Of a DNA stretch of 64,000 bases, positions 59,330 to 64,000 are shown one piece after another (positions within the stretch are counted from its first letter, which is position 1; every line of letters begins with the position of its first letter). The position numbers and the translations under genes are program-made. The notes under the pieces were generated by a model, which had not been told where the DNA came from, did not search any database, and saw only the letters and a list, made by a program, of their open reading frames with translations. This DNA comes from Diplocarpon mali (lineage: Eukaryota; Ascomycota; Leotiomycetes; Helotiales; Drepanopezizaceae): positions 92,966 through 156,965 of the forward strand of contig JAENRP010000029.1 of NCBI GenBank assembly GCA_024741835.1, written 5' to 3'.

Positions 59330-60190
59330 TTACTATTGGATTTCTCTTTGCCTCCTCTATAACTTCTAAAGCCTTTGAGTATTCTTAAACCAAGCTCTTG
59401 AGGTCTTTAGTATAGGAGGGAGTAGGGGCTTTTTCCTATTCTATAGTATCAATAGTTCTCTTACTAAGATCTGATTTTAAAGCAAAGGCCGAGAACTCCT
59501 TAAATAAGGCGAAGGTTATAAGGTCTTATTTATCGATCTTGAAATTCTTAATGATCTTATTGCGAAGGCTAATAGGTAATCCGAGTAAGAAAAGGCGGCC
59601 TCTTTCAACTTCGCTAAGTATTTTCTAGTCGATTAAGGTATTCGACACTTAAGTGAAGGTCCGATAGTAGTTTTTAAGTTCCTTAGGAGTGCGAGTAATA
59701 AGAATAAACTCCTTTAGAAAGGCTAGAGTATCGCGAATCTGCTGTCTATTAAATTCCTGAAATTCAGCTTTAAGAGCCTTAATAAGTAGTTCCTAGGACT
59801 CGCGAAGCTTCTACTTAGGCAGAGATTTGATAATATCTTTGCTAGTTTAGTTGCAGTAGCAGGGAAGTCGATTGATCATTTTATTATATCCAATGCCGAA
59901 ATTATAACAAGTCTCCTCGTATTATTTAAGGAAATCAGTAACATTAGCTCTAGTGAAATAAGGAGCGCTAAGAGAACTAGGGAGGGGAAAATGATTAGTG
60001 ATGGCTTTAAAGGCGGCTATTATCGCTTTATTCGTTTCAATAGGAGGGGAGTCAGGTCGAATACAGGGCCTAAGGTATTCCGAGGAGTTTTCAGAATCCG
60101 AGTCAATCTTAGAGTGACTAGGGCGAGCTTAAAAAGATTCGGGCAAAGGGTCGGAAGGAGGTTTAAAATTGATATTTTTAGTATTTTCAG
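59330..60190 (-). pseudogene. Decayed Gypsy-type gag on the minus strand
   Basis: The minus strand reads SAPYFTRANVTDFLK, then EETCYNFGIGYNKMINRLPC, RESxELLIKALKAEFQEFNR, DTLAFLKEFILITRTPKELK and RGRLFLLGLPISLRNKIIKN, with TAA/TAG between. This is the order of a fungal Gypsy gag capsid region. Downstream (towards 59.3 kb) it reads into low-complexity sequence and no protease or polymerase follows. Confidence 0.6.
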
Positions 60191-60304
60191 GTGTCGACAT
60201 TAAGAAAGCAGGTACAGTTATCGAAGGGGAAGGTGTCGAAGGAGAAGGTGTAGAAGGAGAAGGTAAAGAACTCGAGTTATACAAAATTGCATTTTTAGAT
60301 TCCT

Positions 60305-60327
60305 ACTCACAGGCCTAGCCCAAGAGT
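60305..60327. repeat. 23-bp palindrome, copy 10 (degraded)
   Basis: ACTCACAGG...CCCAAGAGT with several transitions relative to the others; still 23 bp long and near-palindromic. Upstream of the minus-strand gag. Confidence 0.5.
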
Positions 60328-60846
60328 GAAAATCCGGCTTCTGCAGAAAGTTTATTTATACTTTGCTAAGACTTCTTTAGTAGGTATAAAGCAATAAATA
60401 AAGGTACTATAATTACTAGCAGTAAGAAAAGGTTTATTGAGTCAAAGACTAATTTCCAAGATAAAGTTTCTAAGAAAGATTCATCTTAGCTTCTGGGACA
60501 ATTCCCATTGGTCCTTAGAATAAAGGGGTCTCCGGAGACGATTCTAGGGCAGTTTTCAGAGTTCTATTAAGTGGAGGCGGCTGAAGTATCCGATTTAGCT
60601 TTTTAAGGAAGCTAAGGAGACACTCCCGATTGGAGCTTTCGTTTAGTATTATATGAATACTCGAAACTGCTATTATTTAAAGTAGCTATTATAGCTAATT
60701 AAACTTCTTTATATCGGAAAGGCTGGGAATCCGACAATCGTACCGATAAGCTGACAATTCAAGCTTTATCAGATCAGAGGTAGGAGAGTCGGAATAGGGG
60801 CTGAAATAGGAAAATCTAAGGCTATTGATAGTAGAGAGTGGCAATC

Positions 60847-60926
60847 GACAGTTCCAAATAACTAAGTGATTGCAAGGTCGATAATAAAGGAATAACAACT
60901 GACAGTTCCAAATAACTAAGTGATTG
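60847..60926 (+). repeat. 26-bp direct repeat, two copies 54 bp apart
   Basis: The block beginning gacagttccaaataactaag occurs identically at 60847-60872 and 60901-60926. It lies in the leader of the minus-strand short element, between its gag and right LTR. Confidence 0.75.
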
Positions 60927-61043
60927 TTATCTTAAGAGGGTTTTTCGAAGGGTTGATCTCTTATCTGCAAACCAAGAGAATCAAGAGGAGAAGTCGTATA
61001 AAGACGAAATCTCAAAAGGAATCGTCCTTGCGTAGGTCACCAA

Positions 61044-61291
61044 TATAAGAGGAAGCAGGAATAACACCTGAGAATAGGCCTACGTAAAGACTAAAGACAA
61101 AGAGGGAGGAAGCACCATAAGCGGGCTCTCTAAAGACAGAACTAGGATAAATCACTTATTAGGGGTAAAATAGGTAGTTGGCATTGCGCGCTATCTCTAA
61201 GTATAATAGTAGTCCTATATATACCCCTTTCTTAGTCCTCATCTGACCATATGACCTATGTCACGAGATCCTCCACTTCCAGGTCTTTACA
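61044..61291 (-). repeat. LTR copy D of the dispersed family (right end of the short element)
   Basis: 248 bp, near-identical to copy C. It keeps caggtctttaca at its right edge, where the sequence then departs from copies C and E and returns to Copia element 2. Confidence 0.75.
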
Positions 61292-61760
61292 ATAACTGTT
61301 AATAGTTGGAAGGAGTATCGAAAGCGATATTATAAATGCTAGTTCTACTAGGGAGCGTAATACTAGGCCTTTAATTACTATACGGACTGAGCAATCGCAA
61401 GGGTAAGAGCAGGCCATTTAATTACTAGAAGCTCTACTATAGGCAACTGGTAAAGAAGCACGCTAGCTCTTATTAGAAGCACCGATCGATCGGGAGCTAC
61501 GCTAAGATATGGAAGCTCTTAAGGGTAATACCGAAAGAGGGAGCTCTTTAAAACTAATAAAAGCTCAGCTTAAAGTACTTAATATAAAGGCCTTTCGAAA
61601 ACGCAAGAAGCCTAATAAGGAGTAGGAAATGGTACCTATACTACTCTATAGGTTAAAAAGGAGAAGAGGAAGCGGGAATACTATATACGCAATATACATT
61701 AAGGATCTTCTACTAGCCTTTGAAGAACTTAAAACATATTAATTAAAGTAGGTAAATAAC

Positions 61761-63588
61761 TTTATATCGATATAGGTTCTATACCGGTAATCGATATTCA
61801 CGTAAATATAGTTAAGTACTTATTATTAAAAAGAATCTATTATAATATCTGTCTATCTCTATATAACCGAGATAGTACCTTTATACCTTTGAATATCCCT
61901 CCTTTTATATTCCCTCCTAGCCGTATATAGATATCCTTCCAAGGTCCTCCGGCTGAACAGCCGTCCGAAATATATATAAAACCCCTTATATCGCATATGG
62001 TATAGCTATATAGGATGACCCTAGGAACGAGGATGGCTTGCTTCTTATATAGGAATCTGCATACTAATACTAGCAGTACTTTCTTTTAAAAAGACCTTTC
62101 CAACTTATATAAGGAAGTACGTAGAATAGGTGTATAAAGGAGGCAGATCGGTAGCAAATAATCAAATAGTAATAAAGAATAGAATAGCAAAGATAAATAG
62201 CTTAATAGTAAAGGCAGATGTAATAAGTGATAAGGATAGTATATATATAAAGTAGAATAGTAAAGATAAAGGCAAATAGTAAAGATAAAATAGTAAAGAG
62301 GGAAAGGAAAGGTGTCTAAGTGATAGAAGCAATCTAAGGTCTTTATTCAAGCCTTATAGTAATGCGATTATAATTTGGTTGCGTTCTAGTAGGTTTGAGA
62401 CTCTTTATTAAAGAGTCATCTGGAGTTGTAATCTATTATAGCTATGAATTATAATAATCTGTATAAGGGAAAAGAGGGGCCTTTAAGAAGGCATATATAT
62501 TAAGCTTCCCTCCTCCTTTGATCTTTTAACTCTAACTCCTACTTCTTATAAGTAGGTCGATTCCCCTTTTTACTTTTAAGTTAATTAACCCTTTAATAGA
62601 TCTTATCTTATATTATCTTATTACTAATATTATTATTATTAGTAAGTGCCTTAATAGTTGGCTAACCCCTTTTAATATATATATTGCTAATTTGGATAAT
62701 GCTTAAATGCAACTTAAAAGATCTGCCTAAGGCCTTTCGGGTGCTATATATATATTATATACGTATGATATTAAGAAAGGAGGCTAGTAAGAATAATACT
62801 AGCTATATATATGCCTTTAATACTCTTACTTTTAAGAAGTATAACTACTGCATTGCGCAGTAGGCTAAGTGTATTTTGGTAAGTGCCCTTTAATATCCTT
62901 TTACTTTAATAACCTTTGATAGATGTCTGTTTTAAATACTTATTTAAGCTTAAGATAAGTATATTATCCTTTAGGATACTCGGGTTGGCGGTAATATTAA
63001 AGCGATTTAAGAGGCGGCTTGAATCTTATTTAAGAAGACTTAAATATAAATCTCTATAGTCCTAAAGACTTAGGATACCCTTTAGCTAGCCTAATTGAAT
63101 AAAGCTTATACTTTCTACTATAGTATCGACCTTGCGAATACTTAGTAAGCTGTATATGCCTTTAAATCTATTTAATATTAATAATTAACTATTCGCAAGA
63201 TCTATTGCACGCTATCTAAGGCGGTAATACTACCCTTAGGCGTTTTAAAACTTAAGGCGTTAAGGTGCTTAGCTCCCTCTAGTATATAGAAGGGCTATTT
63301 AGCTTAGCTAAGGGCCGCTCTTAGGCTCCTTTTAATAATATCTGCTATTAAAAAGGTAAGGGTAGATAGGTGCCTTCTAAGGGCTCTCTAAAGGGTAGGG
63401 ATCTAGATCTTAGTAATTTAGATAAGCCGAATCTAAAGGAGATCGCAGCTGCTCTTACTTAAGTGTAAGCTTAAAAGGAGCAGGCCAACTTGGCTGCTGC
63501 TTTAGGTGGTAAGGCTTTTAAGCCTTAAGGGTTTAAGGATCTACGCCTTAGAAATCCTAGTGCTTAGGATAAGTACTTATTATAAAAC
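61761..63588. other. RIP-like AT-rich DNA, no gene identified
   Basis: Very AT-rich, CA-poor sequence with many TAA/TAG in all frames. 62160-62330 is a purine-rich tract with loosely repeated agtaaagataaa units. It is probably the mutated remains of one or more transposons, but no domain could be recognised. Confidence 0.5.
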
Positions 63589-63825
63589 TGAGGGGAGACA
63601 ACACAAGAATAGGCCTAAGGGGAGACCCAAAAACAAGAGGAGGAAGCACCACAAGCGGGCTCTCTTAGACAAGATATTAGGAATAAGTCCCAAGTATAGG
63701 GTATATTTAGTACTATGGCAATACGCCTTGTCTCTATATACAGAAGATGGCCCTTTTATCCTCCTACCGTCCTGCGTCAATTATATAATATATATTATAA
63801 GACCTATCTATCTTAGGTCTCTATA
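63589..63825. repeat. LTR copy E of the dispersed family
   Basis: Shares with copy A the blocks tataaaactgaggggagaca, caagaataggcctaa and gaggaagcaccacaagcggg. Sequence to its right up to about 63940 matches that after copy C, so a further copy of the short element begins here and runs out of the window. Confidence 0.75.
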
Positions 63826-64000
63826 TATATCCTAAATAATAAAAGTAGTAGCCCTTACTACTATTAGTAAAGAATATAGAATAATACAAGTCAAGGCAAT
63901 AGCATATCAATCACTAGCAAACCCTAAGTGCGAGAAAACTAATATATTAAAAGGCCTAAACTAGGGCTATATTATTATTAAAGGTAAAAGAAAAAAAGGA

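Larger units (their letters stand above)
58341..61291 (-). mobile_element. Short LTR element with gag on the minus strand, inserted in Copia element 2
   Basis: Direct repeats of about 248 bp (58341-58588 and 61044-61291) of the dispersed LTR family enclose about 2.45 kb. The minus strand inside encodes a Gypsy-type gag remnant and no reverse transcriptase, so it is either internally deleted or non-autonomous. Next to the right LTR, the minus strand reads ttggtgacctacgc, a possible primer-binding site. The flanks share ataa, and ataat/ataac could be a target duplication altered by one C-to-T change, but the LTR edge is uncertain by one base. The Copia reading resumes after it. Confidence 0.7.
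47750..61760 (+). mobile_element. Copia element 2, RIP-degraded and split by two later insertions
   Basis: Pieces at 47750-48173, 55395-58340 and 61292-61760 read in order on the plus strand as one decayed copia polyprotein: gag start, gag, protease (LNNCAAIYLINRKELL near 56587), pre-integrase (DIWHL-like then LGHLKAKALKKLML near 57080-57130), integrase core to about 58.0 kb and post-integrase linker. The first break coincides exactly with the 5-bp duplication of the Gypsy element; the second with the LTR pair of the smaller element. It resembles, but is distinct from, the 6.1-13.7 kb element. No reverse transcriptase or LTRs could be identified with confidence, so the 3' part is lost or too mutated. 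Outer ends are approximate. Confidence 0.7.

Overview
The window is genomic DNA from a filamentous ascomycete fungus. This is inferred from several things: protein-coding genes cut by short GT-AG introns (47 to 109 bp), fungal-type gene families (two-domain glyoxalase I, type-B carboxylesterase, DUF1479, amidoligase, Ragulator-like protein), and LTR retrotransposons mutated in the style of repeat-induced point mutation (RIP), where C-to-T and G-to-A changes turn Gln and Trp codons into TAA or TAG. The class is not certain; a Leotiomycete-like origin is only a guess. One short run of N (32606-32627) is an assembly gap.

Layout. 1-1140: a decayed proline-racemase-family gene entering from outside the window. 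1893-3764 (minus): an intact secreted type-B carboxylesterase in four exons. 6147-13741: a complete but dead Ty1/copia element with 198-bp LTRs and a perfect 5-bp target duplication. 14332-14411: a 20-bp minisatellite beside an orphan 379-residue gene (14441-15580, minus). 18.0-28.2 kb: the main gene block, with a methyltransferase relic, six-exon glyoxalase I carrying a mitochondrial leader, a decayed membrane-protein gene, a LAMTOR2/roadblock-like gene, a seven-exon RNA-ligase-domain gene and a four-exon 622-residue orphan. 28.2-35.6 kb: a gene desert with relic repeats. 35.7-41.4 kb: a secreted endonuclease/exonuclease/phosphatase-jacalin fusion, a five-exon D-amino-acid oxidase and a Ser-rich 648-residue protein. 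43.96-44.94 kb: an amidoligase pseudogene. 45.46-47.08 kb: a four-exon DUF1479 protein.

47.7 kb to the end is a nest of retrotransposons. A Copia element (about 47.75-61.75 kb) is split by a full-length chromovirus-type Gypsy element (48174-55394, LTRs 255 bp, TSD aagaa) and again by a second LTR element of about 2.95 kb with gag on the minus strand (58341-61291). LTRs of this second family also occur alone at 25.4 and 32.1 kb and again at 63.6 kb.

The most unusual structure is a 23-bp imperfect palindrome (arms near ACTCGCGGG / CCCGCGAGT) found at least ten times inside the two Gypsy-type elements. In the chromovirus it is read through as a Thr-Pro-Gly-Pro-Gly-type peptide. The RNA ligase gene, whose predicted nucleotide-accepting lysine codon is split by an intron, and the dual-start glyoxalase I are the most interesting host genes. 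Gene models were built by hand from splice signals and family resemblance, and all sum to whole codons.
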